From the NCBI GenBank assembly GCA_018645065.1, contig JABGPF010000023.1, positions 1 through 33,266 on the forward strand: a stretch of 33,266 nucleotides of DNA. The letters run 5' to 3'. Shown here in pieces: positions 21,548 to 30,768 of this stretch. Position 1 is the stretch's first letter. Every line of letters starts with the position of its first letter. The position numbers were made by a program, and so were the translations under genes. The notes beneath the pieces are model-generated. The model saw only the letters and a program-made list of their open reading frames with translations, was not told where the DNA came from and did not search any database. The DNA is from Phycisphaerales bacterium (GTDB lineage Bacteria; Planctomycetota; Phycisphaerae; SM23-33).

Positions 21548-22198
21548 ATGCCATCCCCATCCCCAAATAAACCTGTTATAGGTATTATAGGCGGAATCGG
21601 TTCGGGTAAATCCACTGTGTCCCGAGAGTTCGCCAGCTTGGGTTGCGCGGTGATAAACGCTGATGAGATTGGGCACGAACTTCTTGACGATGCAGGAGTT
21701 ATCAAAGAATTGCGTCAGCGATGGGGCGAATCGATATTCAATGTTTCTGGGCAAGTTGATCGTTCGATATTGGGCGGTATTGTGTTCGGGGCCCGCAAGG
21801 AACTCGACGCATTAAACGCAATATTGCATCCTCGCATAGGCCAGGAAATGACTCGTGCGGTCGACAAAGCGTCCAGTGACGATTCGGTCGAGGCGATAGT
21901 TCTCGATGCGGCCTTGCTCATCGAGGCCGGATGGGACAGTTTGTGTAATTGTGTTATTTTCATCGATACGCCCAGCCAAGAGCGATTGAGAAGGGTGAAA
22001 CAGGAACGCTGCTGGACGGAAGAAAATTGGTCGTCGCGAGAAAAAATGCAGATTTCTCTGGACATTAAGCGAGATAGATGCGATTATTCTCTTGACGGCA
22101 GTTCGAGCGTCTTCAGTCTGCGTCAGCAGATTCGTAAGCTTTACCCCCGCATAACCCACCCCGCGGACGGTTTTGAACACAGAAACAGGCCGGAATAA
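21548..22198 (+). CDS. coaE: Dephospho-CoA kinase
   Basis: VIGIIGGIGSGKSTVSREFASLGCAVINADEIGHELL, ALLIEAGWDSLCNCVIFIDTPSQERLRRV; alternative GTG start 21536. Confidence 0.93.
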   Translation: MPSPSPNKPVIGIIGGIGSGKSTVSREFASLGCAVINADEIGHELLDDAGVIKELRQRWGESIFNVSGQVDRSILGGIVFGARKELDALNAILHPRIGQEMTRAVDKASSDDSVEAIVLDAALLIEAGWDSLCNCVIFIDTPSQERLRRVKQERCWTEENWSSREKMQISLDIKRDRCDYSLDGSSSVFSLRQQIRKLYPRITHPADGFEHRNRPE

Positions 22199-22381
22199 TC
22201 GCACTCGGTTCGGGAGACGTACTGTACAACACCGAAGCGATGTTTCTCGGGACGGGACGTTCAAAACAGATACCACGGGCCGCAGTACGTAGAACACGTC
22301 GACCAGTACATTTTCCAAAGATCGAGACCAATCAGACTAACCAGACGATTTAACAGAATTACTAACGTTCTCAGGGGAGAT

Positions 22382-22436
22382 ACCTGACTCTACCGGATAG
22401 GATGCCGGAACCATAGTCAGGTGCTCCAGATGGAGG
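22382..22436 (+). promoter_or_regulatory. Structured rho leader: hairpin plus small hairpin covering the SD
   Basis: ACCTGACT (22382-22389) / AGTCAGGT (22415-22422) with inner CCGG/CCGG; CTCC-agat-GGAG (22424-22435) overlapping GGAGG SD-like sequence. Confidence 0.5.
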
Positions 22437-22449
22437 CTGTGTAAGACAC

Positions 22450-24456
22450 ATGGCAAAAACGATAAAGAAAACAACGAAGAAAACTACAAAGAAGGCCGCT
22501 AAAAAGGCGACTGCTAAAAAGGCGGCCAAGAAGACCGTCAAGAAGGCGGCCAAAAAGACTGTCAAGAAGGCGGCCAAAAAGACCGTCAAGAAGGCGGTCA
22601 AAAAGACTGTCGTCAAGGCCGCCGCAGATGCGGTCAAAAAGGCAGCCAAGGCAGTGGCGAAAACTGTGACCAAGAAAACTGTCAAGAAGGCGGCGAAGAA
22701 GACAGTCAAGAAGGCCGCAAAGAAGACCGTCAAGAAGGCTGCCAAAAAAGTCGCAAAGAAGGCAGTCAAGAAGAAGATCGAGGCCGAAGTGCTCCAACAG
22801 GATGTTCAGGACGCCGCGGTGATCGACGGTGGACTCTTCACTGAACCACAGACCGAAGCGCCGGTCGACCCGCCAGCAGCTCCGGAGCCTTCGGTTGAGG
22901 AAGCGGTCAAGGAAGAAGCACAGGAAGAGAAGGTCGAAAAAACTCCCGCTCCTTCCGAAAAGAAGCCCGAAAACTCACAGGGCGATTCTGGTAGCAAGGC
23001 CGATACGAACAAGAAGAAGTCAGGTCGATCTGACAATCGCGATAAACGCGACAACCGCGACAATCGCGACAACCGCGACAAACGCGATAAGTCAGGGCGA
23101 TCGGGTAAACACGACAATCGCGGTAAGCATGGGAAGCAGAAAAAACTTTCAAACGGTTTTGATGCTGTTATGCACGCCAAGTACGAGGAGATCAAGCGGG
23201 GGACGCTCCACATTACTGAACTGCAGTCGCTGTCCACCCCGGATCTCCGCAAACTGGCCAAGGACGAAGGCGTAGAAGATATTGAGTCGACCGGTAACCA
23301 GGAGCTGATGATTAAAATCATCTCAAACCGCGTTAATAAAAGCGGTTTGATGTTCGGTGACGGTGTGCTCGAAATCCTGCCCGACGGCTTCGGTTTCCTG
23401 CGTAGTCCGGAATACAACTACCAGCCCGGTCCGGACGATATCTATGTATCGCCCAGCCAGATTCGACGATTCAATCTCAAGCCCGGACACATTCTAGCCG
23501 GACAGATCAGGCCTCCCAAAGAGTCCGAGAAGTACTTCGCACTCCTGCGAGTCGAGGCGATCAACTACCAGGATCCCGACAAACTGTCGAAAGTCACGAG
23601 CTTTGAGGATCTCACCCCGTCCCATCCGGACAGGCGAATCTTCCTGGAGACCGAAAGCGACGAGATTTCGATGCGTGTGATGAACCTTATCTCACCGATC
23701 GGTTTCGGACAGCGAATGCTGATCGTTGCGCCTCCGCGAACTGGAAAAACTATCCTGCTGAAGAAGATCGCAAACTCGATCACCACGAATCACCCTGACG
23801 CATTTGTGATTGTATTGCTGATTGACGAACGGCCTGAAGAAGTGACGGACATGCGTCGAAACACCACCGCCGAAGTGGTTTCCTCCACGTTCGACGAAGG
23901 CGCCAAGCGTCACTTGATAATGGCTGAGATGATCTTCGCCAAAGCCAAGCAGATGGTCGAATTCGGACACGACGTCGTGATCCTGCTGGACAGCATTACG
24001 CGTCTGGCCAGAGCCTGCAACGCTGAAGCTCCGCACTCGGGCAAAATCCTGACCGGCGGTGTTGACGCGAGTGCTCTTGCTCTTCCGCGAAAGTATTTCG
24101 GTTCGGCAAGGTCCGTGCTCGAAGGCGGCTCGCTTACGATTATCGCAACGGCGCTGGTCGACACCGGGTCGCGAATGGACCAGGTTATCTTCGAAGAGTT
24201 TAAGGGCACCGGTAACGCCGAACTCTACCTTGACAGGCGTCTGGTTGACAGGCGAATCTGGCCGGCGATTGATCTTGCCCGCTCCGGTACGAGACGCGAA
24301 GAGCTGCTGATGGACACCGACGAATGCAGACTGGTGACCAATCTGCGTCGCGTTACGAGCAATATGCAGGCGACCGATGCGATGGAACTGCTGATCAAGC
24401 AGCTTTCAAAGACCAGTTCAAACGCCGAGTTCCTTATGTCAATGAAACTTGACTAA
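22450..24456 (+). CDS. rho: Transcription termination factor Rho with long H1-like Lys/Ala-rich and acidic/RDN-rich N-terminal extension
   Basis: Rho core: [107 protein letters not shown]. Confidence 0.96.
   Translation: MAKTIKKTTKKTTKKAAKKATAKKAAKKTVKKAAKKTVKKAAKKTVKKAVKKTVVKAAADAVKKAAKAVAKTVTKKTVKKAAKKTVKKAAKKTVKKAAKKVAKKAVKKKIEAEVLQQDVQDAAVIDGGLFTEPQTEAPVDPPAAPEPSVEEAVKEEAQEEKVEKTPAPSEKKPENSQGDSGSKADTNKKKSGRSDNRDKRDNRDNRDNRDKRDKSGRSGKHDNRGKHGKQKKLSNGFDAVMHAKYEEIKRGTLHITELQSLSTPDLRKLAKDEGVEDIESTGNQELMIKIISNRVNKSGLMFGDGVLEILPDGFGFLRSPEYNYQPGPDDIYVSPSQIRRFNLKPGHILAGQIRPPKESEKYFALLRVEAINYQDPDKLSKVTSFEDLTPSHPDRRIFLETESDEISMRVMNLISPIGFGQRMLIVAPPRTGKTILLKKIANSITTNHPDAFVIVLLIDERPEEVTDMRRNTTAEVVSSTFDEGAKRHLIMAEMIFAKAKQMVEFGHDVVILLDSITRLARACNAEAPHSGKILTGGVDASALALPRKYFGSARSVLEGGSLTIIATALVDTGSRMDQVIFEEFKGTGNAELYLDRRLVDRRIWPAIDLARSGTRREELLMDTDECRLVTNLRRVTSNMQATDAMELLIKQLSKTSSNAEFLMSMKLD
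22480..22770 (+). repeat. 24-nt-unit tandem repeat encoding KKAAKKTV-type H1-like tail in rho
   Basis: Translation [32 protein letters not shown]...[20 protein letters not shown]. Confidence 0.9.
23034..23094 (+). repeat. Short-unit tandem repeat (CGCGACAAC-like 9-mer) encoding (N/K)RD repeats in rho
   Basis: [19 protein letters not shown]. Confidence 0.85.
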
Positions 24457-24508
24457 ATGGCGACTGTGATTCGACGCGCAGAATAATTGAACATTTAAAC
24501 ACTAGTTG

Positions 24509-24549
24509 GATGGGAACTTGCCTGGCGACTGGCTGGTTCCCATCTTTTT
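24509..24549 (+). terminator. Rho-independent-type terminator downstream of rho
   Basis: GATGGGAAC ... GTTCCCATC perfect 9-bp stem followed by TTTTT. Confidence 0.8.
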
Positions 24550-24577
24550 ATACCGAGATGATGAGGCCCGATTACTT

Positions 24578-25237
24578 ATGAAATGCGAAGCGATTATTTT
24601 CGATCTGGACGGTACGCTGCTTAACACTCTGGACGACCTGGCCGATGCGAACAACCAGGCCCTGACTGAAATGGGTTTCCCTACTCATCCGGTCGAGAGC
24701 TACAAGTACCACATCGGAAACGGTGTAAGGCTGCTGCTTGAGCGAACCCTGCCCGAAGACTCGCGCGACGACGCAATGGTCGAAAAGGGCGTTGCGATGA
24801 TGAAGGCCGCCTACGATAAATGCTGGGCCAACAAGACCCGCCCCTACGAAGGCATCGCCGAAATGCTCGACGAACTTACCCGCCGCGGTGTGCGGATGGC
24901 GATTCTCTCGAACAAACCGCACGAGTACACCCAGGTTATAGTCGACAAGTTGCTGGCGAATTGGAACTTCGAAGAAGTCTGGGGCGTCAGCGATACGACA
25001 CCGCCCAAGCCCGACCCGGCCGGTATCTCCAGCCTCGTTGAGAAAATGGGCGTAGCGAAGGAAAACCTCCTGTACCTTGGCGATACAGCCACCGATATGG
25101 AAACCGCAACCGGCGCCGATATCTTCGCCGTTGGCGTATTGTGGGGCTTCCGCGAGGCTGATGAACTGACCCAAAGCGGAGCCAATGTGCTGCTGAGCAA
25201 ACCGGCGGAATTGCTGGACGTTATGGACAAAGACTAA
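24578..25237 (+). CDS. gph: HAD-family hydrolase, phosphoglycolate-phosphatase-like
   Basis: MKCEAIIFDLDGTLLNTLDDLADANNQAL, AILSNKPHEYTQ, PKPDPAG, LYLGDTATDMETATGAD. Confidence 0.85.
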   Translation: MKCEAIIFDLDGTLLNTLDDLADANNQALTEMGFPTHPVESYKYHIGNGVRLLLERTLPEDSRDDAMVEKGVAMMKAAYDKCWANKTRPYEGIAEMLDELTRRGVRMAILSNKPHEYTQVIVDKLLANWNFEEVWGVSDTTPPKPDPAGISSLVEKMGVAKENLLYLGDTATDMETATGADIFAVGVLWGFREADELTQSGANVLLSKPAELLDVMDKD

Positions 25238-25251
25238 CCGTCAGTTTCCGT

Positions 25252-26400
25252 TTACTGCTCCGTTGCCGGTTGGGTTGCCGGTGTTTTACGCGAGTAGATA
25301 TCTACTCGCCGCTGCAGGCTTGTCTGGCTTGGTTCGAGTTTTAAGCTATCGCGCCATGCTTCTACCGCTTCGTTCAGGAATTTCTCATCGCCTGTTGCGC
25401 GGTGCAATTCGAGCAGCACGTTTCCCAACCGCAGGTGAATTTCCGAATTGAACGGGGTGAGCTTCGCGGCTTTTCGGGTGGCGGTTACGGCGTATCCGTA
25501 GCTGCCGGCCGCACGGGCAACCGTTGCCAAATTAAGCCACGCCGCCACATCATTAGGCGTAAGCCTTGCCGATTCCTTGTACGCATCCAGGGCGCCTTTG
25601 TTGTCTTTGAGATCAACCAGGACCTGCCCCAGATGCGCATAAGCCGACGCCAGAGCAGAATCGTTCATGGTTTCGTTCGTTCGAATCAGGCGTCGCAGTA
25701 GTTCCTCGGCTTGGTCCAACTTGCCCTGAGACGATAAGATCACCGCGATATTGAATGTAGCCTCAGTGGCGAATTTTTGGCTTTTCAGTAGCGGTCGAAA
25801 CACCTCCTCGGCTTCGGTCGTACCGCCGGACCGCATCATCGCCAGGCCCAGATTGAACCGCGCGGTCTCATCGTCCGGGCGGAGTTTCAGGATGTCTCGA
25901 TACACCTCGGCCGCTCGCCTGTAAAGTCGTCTTGATTTGCTAATCGAGGCCTGTCTGGCCGCATGTGTTGATATCGCCACGGCCAAACCTCTATGCGGGT
26001 CCGGATTTTTCGGGGCCAGTGCGACCGCGCGCCGGAAGCAATCGATCGATAGTTCCGCCTGGCCGTTGGCGAGGGCCTTGTCGCCGGCTTTCATATGGGT
26101 CATCGGATCGGTCAGGTGCTTGTCGTATGCTTCAGTGGCTTCTCGCAGGGCGGTTAGTGTTATTTGGCGCCATGGTGTGGGGTTTTGCAGTTGGTTAATC
26201 CTGCGGTCTATTGCTTGGCGACGGTGGCGCCAAAACAGCGAAGGTTTTTCCACGACAACGGGTTGTGTGGCCGTCGGTTGCTGGTCGCCCGGTTTTTCGC
26301 CCGGTTTGCCCGGTTGTTCAGCGGGTTTCTTACATCCACCGAGAGTCGCGATAACCGCCAGCAGGCATGAGACGCGTATTGTTTTTGCTACTGCGTACAT
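25252..26400 (-). CDS. TPR-repeat lipoprotein
   Basis: Lipobox-like LLAVIATLGGC, Pro-rich linker, multiple TPRs (ETARFNLGLAMMRSGGTTEAEEVF...). Confidence 0.85.
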   Translation of the reverse strand: MYAVAKTIRVSCLLAVIATLGGCKKPAEQPGKPGEKPGDQQPTATQPVVVEKPSLFWRHRRQAIDRRINQLQNPTPWRQITLTALREATEAYDKHLTDPMTHMKAGDKALANGQAELSIDCFRRAVALAPKNPDPHRGLAVAISTHAARQASISKSRRLYRRAAEVYRDILKLRPDDETARFNLGLAMMRSGGTTEAEEVFRPLLKSQKFATEATFNIAVILSSQGKLDQAEELLRRLIRTNETMNDSALASAYAHLGQVLVDLKDNKGALDAYKESARLTPNDVAAWLNLATVARAAGSYGYAVTATRKAAKLTPFNSEIHLRLGNVLLELHRATGDEKFLNEAVEAWRDSLKLEPSQTSLQRRVDIYSRKTPATQPATEQ

Positions 26401-26462
26401 GTGCAGTATTGTACCCGTTTAAGCGGCTACGGAAAGATCAAATCGAGCAGGGCGGGGGTTTG

Positions 26463-26681
26463 TCATTCTTTTTCCGGTAGAATTTTCCAGTTGTTGCGCC
26501 CGTAGTAAGGCCATTTGTCCCACATTATTTCCCGTGAGGTTTCACGAGGATCGCCCGTTTTTTTCAGATATTCCGTTAATCGCTCGGAGAGTTTTTTCAT
26601 TTCGGCTTGGCAGGTCGGGTCTCCGGCGAGGTTGTTCATTTGGAACGGATCTTTTCGGCAGTCGTAGAATTCTTCGTCGGT
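26463..26681 (-). pseudogene. C-terminal remnant of a sulfatase gene
   Basis: Reverse-strand translation TDEEFYDCRKDPFQMNNLAGDPTCQAEMKKLSERLTEYLKKTGDPRETSREIMWDKWPYYGRNNWKILPEKE*; in-frame TAG immediately upstream (26682-26684). Confidence 0.7.
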
Positions 26682-26782
26682 CTAAACGGGTTGACATTGC
26701 GATCATTACGCCGACTTGTCTGAATACTCCACCCCGATAAATACCACCTCCAGCATCGATTATGCACGACTCTGGGCTCGGT

Positions 26783-27187
26783 CTACTTGGTGTGACGTTT
26801 TGTGAGTTTCAGAAACTCTGTTACGGCGAATGGTTTGGCGATGAAAGCGGAGAATCCTTCTTCGGCGATCAATCGTCCGTTGAAGTCGGGAACGAACGCC
26901 GAGCAGAGAATAGCGTTAACTCGCGGATTGATCTGTTTCAGCAGGCGAAAAGTTTCGACACCGTTCATGTCGGGCATGAGCATGTCGAGAATTACCAGGT
27001 CGATTTCTTTACCGAGTTTCGCGTAAATGTCCACCGCTTTGGCTCCGTCGGAGCATTGGGTGACGTCGTATCCCTGAGACGATAGGATGCTTTTCGTCAG
27101 ATGCCGTACGGCCGTGTCATCATCAACAACGAGTATATGCTTGGTGGTGGTGGGGGGGGCGGATTGTATTGTAGTTTTTTTGTGCAT
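26783..27187 (-). CDS. Stand-alone response regulator receiver domain protein (CheY-like)
   Basis: HILVVDDDTAVRHL, VILDMLMPDMNGVE, GFSAFIAKPF. Confidence 0.92.
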   Translation of the reverse strand: MHKKTTIQSAPPTTTKHILVVDDDTAVRHLTKSILSSQGYDVTQCSDGAKAVDIYAKLGKEIDLVILDMLMPDMNGVETFRLLKQINPRVNAILCSAFVPDFNGRLIAEEGFSAFIAKPFAVTEFLKLTKRHTK

Positions 27188-27667
27188 GGCGAATCTGTAT
27201 AAACACAGTGCTCCTATTGAGCAACACTTAAGACTGTCTTACCTCCGCTCCATGCAATTTCATTGTAGGATAGGAATCCATTATTGACAAGGTGAATAAT
27301 CGGATTGTTGGCATTAATATCGCAACTCTGAATAGTGGGGGCTGTATTGCTGGGGTCCGGTGGTGATGGTGGGAAGACGTTGCAAGAGGCTCCGCGAGAT
27401 CGGCGCCGCGTTTTGTGCGTTGAGATTTTCGCGATATTAAACATGGGGTGCTGCTGTTTCCAGGGTCATGAACTCACAGGTGGGTTTCCGGGTGGGCAAT
27501 ATTACCTAAATAGGGGACTTGAGAGAACTTTTCGAGCAGTAAAAATATTTCCATGGTCTTATATCATTTGTTTGCAGTGGGTTAGCGGTGTTTTTGTGTC
27601 TTTGAGGCAATATTTTTTCAAAAAAAGATCGTTTTCTTGTTGTTGCCGAGGGAAATGCTAGATACCT

Positions 27668-27682
27668 TTTACAAAATGTAAA
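27668..27682. promoter_or_regulatory. Dyad TTTACA-aaa-TGTAAA upstream of the MerR-like gene
   Basis: Perfect 6-bp inverted repeat 13 bp before the annotated start. Confidence 0.4.
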
Positions 27683-27695
27683 GTATGTATAAATC

Positions 27696-28169
27696 ATGCG
27701 TGCAGATGGATTCGGGAAAAACGATATGGAAAGCATGTTAGTAGCGATCGCCGAGGTCGTTGAAATGAATGCCTCAGAGTTGGATAAATCTGAGCAGGGC
27801 CGTGACGCCAAAACTGCTGCGGGCGATAAAACCCCCGGTAGCGAACAGGCCGGTTCTGATGGTGTTACACATTCCAACGGGTCTGGGCGAGCGGGGATCG
27901 GAAATCGTTTCGTCGAACCCAAGCCGATAGATATCCCACCGAAGTTGTACCGTATTGGTGAGGTGATCGAGTATTCGGGCCTGAGTCGCCAGACGGTGCA
28001 TAACTATACAACTATGGGCCTGCTGGTTGAGGTCCGACGAACCGACGGTGGTCACCGTTTATATGATGAGTCGGTGTTTCAACGCTTGAATGAAATTATC
28101 GCGTTGAAGGCTCAACACAAATCGTTGGCGTATATTCGGGAATATTGTACAGCGTTGGACGCTGAGTAG
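27696..28169 (+). CDS. MerR-family HTH regulator with ~70-aa low-complexity N-terminal extension
   Basis: YRIGEVIEYSGLSRQTVHNYTTMGLLVEVRRTDGGHRLYDESVFQRLNEIIALKA; start codon uncertain. Confidence 0.8.
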   Translation: MRADGFGKNDMESMLVAIAEVVEMNASELDKSEQGRDAKTAAGDKTPGSEQAGSDGVTHSNGSGRAGIGNRFVEPKPIDIPPKLYRIGEVIEYSGLSRQTVHNYTTMGLLVEVRRTDGGHRLYDESVFQRLNEIIALKAQHKSLAYIREYCTALDAE

Positions 28170-28207
28170 TACGGTAGTCAGTTCATCGTAAGGCCCCCTT
28201 ACCGGTC

Positions 28208-29995
28208 ATGGAGGACCGGGATGTGAAGAGGTTGAAACGACATGTTGTTCGTCTTAGAGTTCGCTTGGCTGGTTTGAGTGCTGGCGCGCGGTTTGCGGCT
28301 GGTGCTTTTGCTGCGGTGATTCTGGGCGGTGCGGTTTGGTTGGTTTGGGCGATGGTCTCGCCCGAACCGATGATAGCTGTCGCACGCGATCTCGACGGCG
28401 TTTCGCGGGAGCGAGCGGCGGTTGCTTTGGTGCGCCAGGGCGTTAAGGTCCGTCGCACTGAAGGCGGGCTCCTGGTTCCGGCCGGTTCTCTACCCGAGGC
28501 GCAAAAAGTGTTGCGTTCGACTGCGCCAAGCGTTGAATCGTCGGGTTTTGGTTTGCGAAAGTTGGCTGACAGTTCCAGCATGTGGCGGAGCAGTGCGGAG
28601 AATAAGCGTATCTGGCAGGCGGGTGTTACCGCTGAGTTGGGGCGTTTGATTACTGACCTGGCGCCGATCGAATCGGCTTCGGTGCTGTTCGAGCCTGGCT
28701 CGCCGGGCGGACTTGGCTCCCAGGGCAGGGCGGCACGGGCTGCGGTGAAAGTAACGTTGGTTAAAGGGCGTCGTATGGCTCCTGGTCTGGTTGTCGCCAT
28801 TGGCGAACTGGTTTCGGGAAGCGTTTCGGTTGAGTTGGGCGAGGTTCGCGTGATTGATCAGACTGGGCGCAGTTATCGCCCGTCGTCTGACGTTTTGACG
28901 CTGGCTCGGCGTAATTCGGCTGAGTCGTATTACACAGAGAAGGTCACCTCGGCGCTTCGTTACATTCCTGGCGTGACAGCCGATGTGCAGATTATCGGCG
29001 CCCGGGTTGACTTGAACCAACTCGCCGGTGACGGGTTGAGGGTGTGGATATCGGTTCCGCGAAGCTATGTTTCGTCGTCCGGTAACACAGGTTCACAGCA
29101 GCAGCAAATAGCATCGATTAAGAATGCCGCTCACGCGATTCTTGGTCCGGCGGGGCGTCATGAGGTAACTGTAGCTTTACATGGCCCGGTTGGCGCCAAG
29201 GTGAACGCCGCCCAAGCCGCCGGCGGGATTGAACAAAGCGTATTCTTCATCGCGATTGTCGCCTCGGCGTTTCTTGGCGGGATGGGCTTGTGGTTGGCGT
29301 TGCGATATCGTCGCATAGCCGTCGGCAGGCCGGTAAGCATACCTTCGCCAGTCCGCGACCAGAGCAATGACGAGCTTGGCTACGATCTGTTGGCGTCTTT
29401 ACCGCAGGAGCCTTCCGAGGAGCCTGACGATGAGTTCGCTGGCGAACATCCGCAGACTCTGGCGTTGATCCTGTCTCGCATGCCGACCGGGCAGGCCCGC
29501 GATATTATCTCTCGCCTTCCGTTGGAACTTCGCTCCGAAGTTACGCGGCGTATGGATGACCTGAGCGACGTTGACGCTGAAGTGGTTTCGGAAATTAATC
29601 GTGATATCTCACGCCGCGTCGGACGCAGCGACGGTGAAGCCGAAAATCCCGATCGCCGACGGGCCGAACGCGACGCTCTGAAATTGCTGGCGTTTGAAGA
29701 CATTGTGCATCTGGGCTCGGGCGAGCTTAGGATCGCACTTGGTGCGGTCGACTCTGACGATCTTGCGATATCGTTGCGAATGGCCGCTCGGCACGTTAAG
29801 CGAAAAGTCCTGGGATGTCTCGTGGCGAAAGACGCCCAATACGTGCGTTCCAGGATGGACGGGATCGGGCCTGTGCGAATCTGCGACGTGGAATCGGCCC
29901 GTCAGCGTGTTATGGAAATAGTCAGTCAGGCTTCCGGTGTGTCTCAGGCCCCGAAGAACATAGACTGTGGTGAAATGATGGAGGGCGCCGTATGA
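28208..29995 (+). CDS. FliF-FliG fusion: flagellar MS-ring protein with C-terminal FliG middle and C domains
   Basis: N-term FliF (TM1; GGLLVPAGSLPEAQKVLRS; VTAELGRLITDLAPIESASVLFEPG; TM2 VFFIAIVASAFLGGMGLWLALRYRR); C-term FliG (EHPQTLALILSRMPTGQARDIISRLPLELRSEVTRRM; LLAFEDIVHLGSGELRIALGAVDSDDLAISLR...GPVRICDVESARQRVMEIV). Confidence 0.85.
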   Translation: MEDRDVKRLKRHVVRLRVRLAGLSAGARFAAGAFAAVILGGAVWLVWAMVSPEPMIAVARDLDGVSRERAAVALVRQGVKVRRTEGGLLVPAGSLPEAQKVLRSTAPSVESSGFGLRKLADSSSMWRSSAENKRIWQAGVTAELGRLITDLAPIESASVLFEPGSPGGLGSQGRAARAAVKVTLVKGRRMAPGLVVAIGELVSGSVSVELGEVRVIDQTGRSYRPSSDVLTLARRNSAESYYTEKVTSALRYIPGVTADVQIIGARVDLNQLAGDGLRVWISVPRSYVSSSGNTGSQQQQIASIKNAAHAILGPAGRHEVTVALHGPVGAKVNAAQAAGGIEQSVFFIAIVASAFLGGMGLWLALRYRRIAVGRPVSIPSPVRDQSNDELGYDLLASLPQEPSEEPDDEFAGEHPQTLALILSRMPTGQARDIISRLPLELRSEVTRRMDDLSDVDAEVVSEINRDISRRVGRSDGEAENPDRRRAERDALKLLAFEDIVHLGSGELRIALGAVDSDDLAISLRMAARHVKRKVLGCLVAKDAQYVRSRMDGIGPVRICDVESARQRVMEIVSQASGVSQAPKNIDCGEMMEGAV

Positions 29996-30768
29996 CTCAA
30001 ATTATCAAAAAAAGTAAACGCCTGTCAGGCGCCGCAGATGCGGTAATGCAGCTTTCGGATATCGCCAGACAGGTTAACGAAGTTGTGCTTGACGCACGCA
30101 AAACCGCCGCCAGGATCAGCGCAGAAGCCAGAGCAAAAGCCGAACTCACACGTCAGCAGGCTCGCCAGCAAGGTTACGACGAAGGTTTCGCCCAAGGGCG
30201 AGAACAAGGCGTGCTGGACGGAGCCAAAGAAGGCGCCGAGCAGGCCCGATCGCAAATCGCAGGCGAATCGAAGGGGCTGACGCAGCTGGCTGGTTCGATT
30301 ATGTCCGCACTGGACGGAAGCAGTGATCGGCCTTATGAACTGGCCAGCGACGAAGTTCTCGCATTTACGCTCGAATTGGCGACGAAAATTGTAGGCCAGC
30401 TCGCACGCACCGATATTTCGGTAGCTCGCAGTAATCTCGTCAAGGCGATGAAATTAGCACATGCCGAAGGCGAGATAATCGTCTCGGTTAATCCCGCCCA
30501 GTTGCAGGGACTTTCCCGTGACTTCGCGGAGTTCGTGGAAGTTATTGACGCCGCTGGACGCACAAGACTCGTCGCCGACGAGCAGGTCGGGCCGGGCGGT
30601 GTGAAGATTACAACTGCCCGAGGCGTTATCGACGCTACTGTCGAAACGCAACTGGCCAAAGTGGCTTCGGCGCTCGCAGCCGACGGCCTGGCCGGATCGC
30701 ACGAAACGCCCGGAAAAACAGACGGTGTTCCGTCTTTGAGGATGCCTGGTTCTGATGGCCCCATTTGA
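29992..30768 (+). CDS. fliH: Flagellar assembly protein FliH
   Basis: ARQQGYDEGFAQGREQGVLDGAKEGAEQ, LALELATKIVGQ-like C-term; ATGA overlap with the upstream gene. Confidence 0.85.
   Translation: MTQIIKKSKRLSGAADAVMQLSDIARQVNEVVLDARKTAARISAEARAKAELTRQQARQQGYDEGFAQGREQGVLDGAKEGAEQARSQIAGESKGLTQLAGSIMSALDGSSDRPYELASDEVLAFTLELATKIVGQLARTDISVARSNLVKAMKLAHAEGEIIVSVNPAQLQGLSRDFAEFVEVIDAAGRTRLVADEQVGPGGVKITTARGVIDATVETQLAKVASALAADGLAGSHETPGKTDGVPSLRMPGSDGPI

Noticed and set aside
22371-22797. Phe/Leu-rich reverse ORFs across the rho N-terminus
   Set aside because: Antisense artefact of the H1-like repeat
27214-27444. 76-aa reverse ORF (…CNVFPPSPPDPSNTAPTIQSCDINANNPIIHLVNNGFLSYNEIAWSGG…)
   Set aside because: Might be a fragment of a secreted protein, but I cannot assign a family or confirm coding
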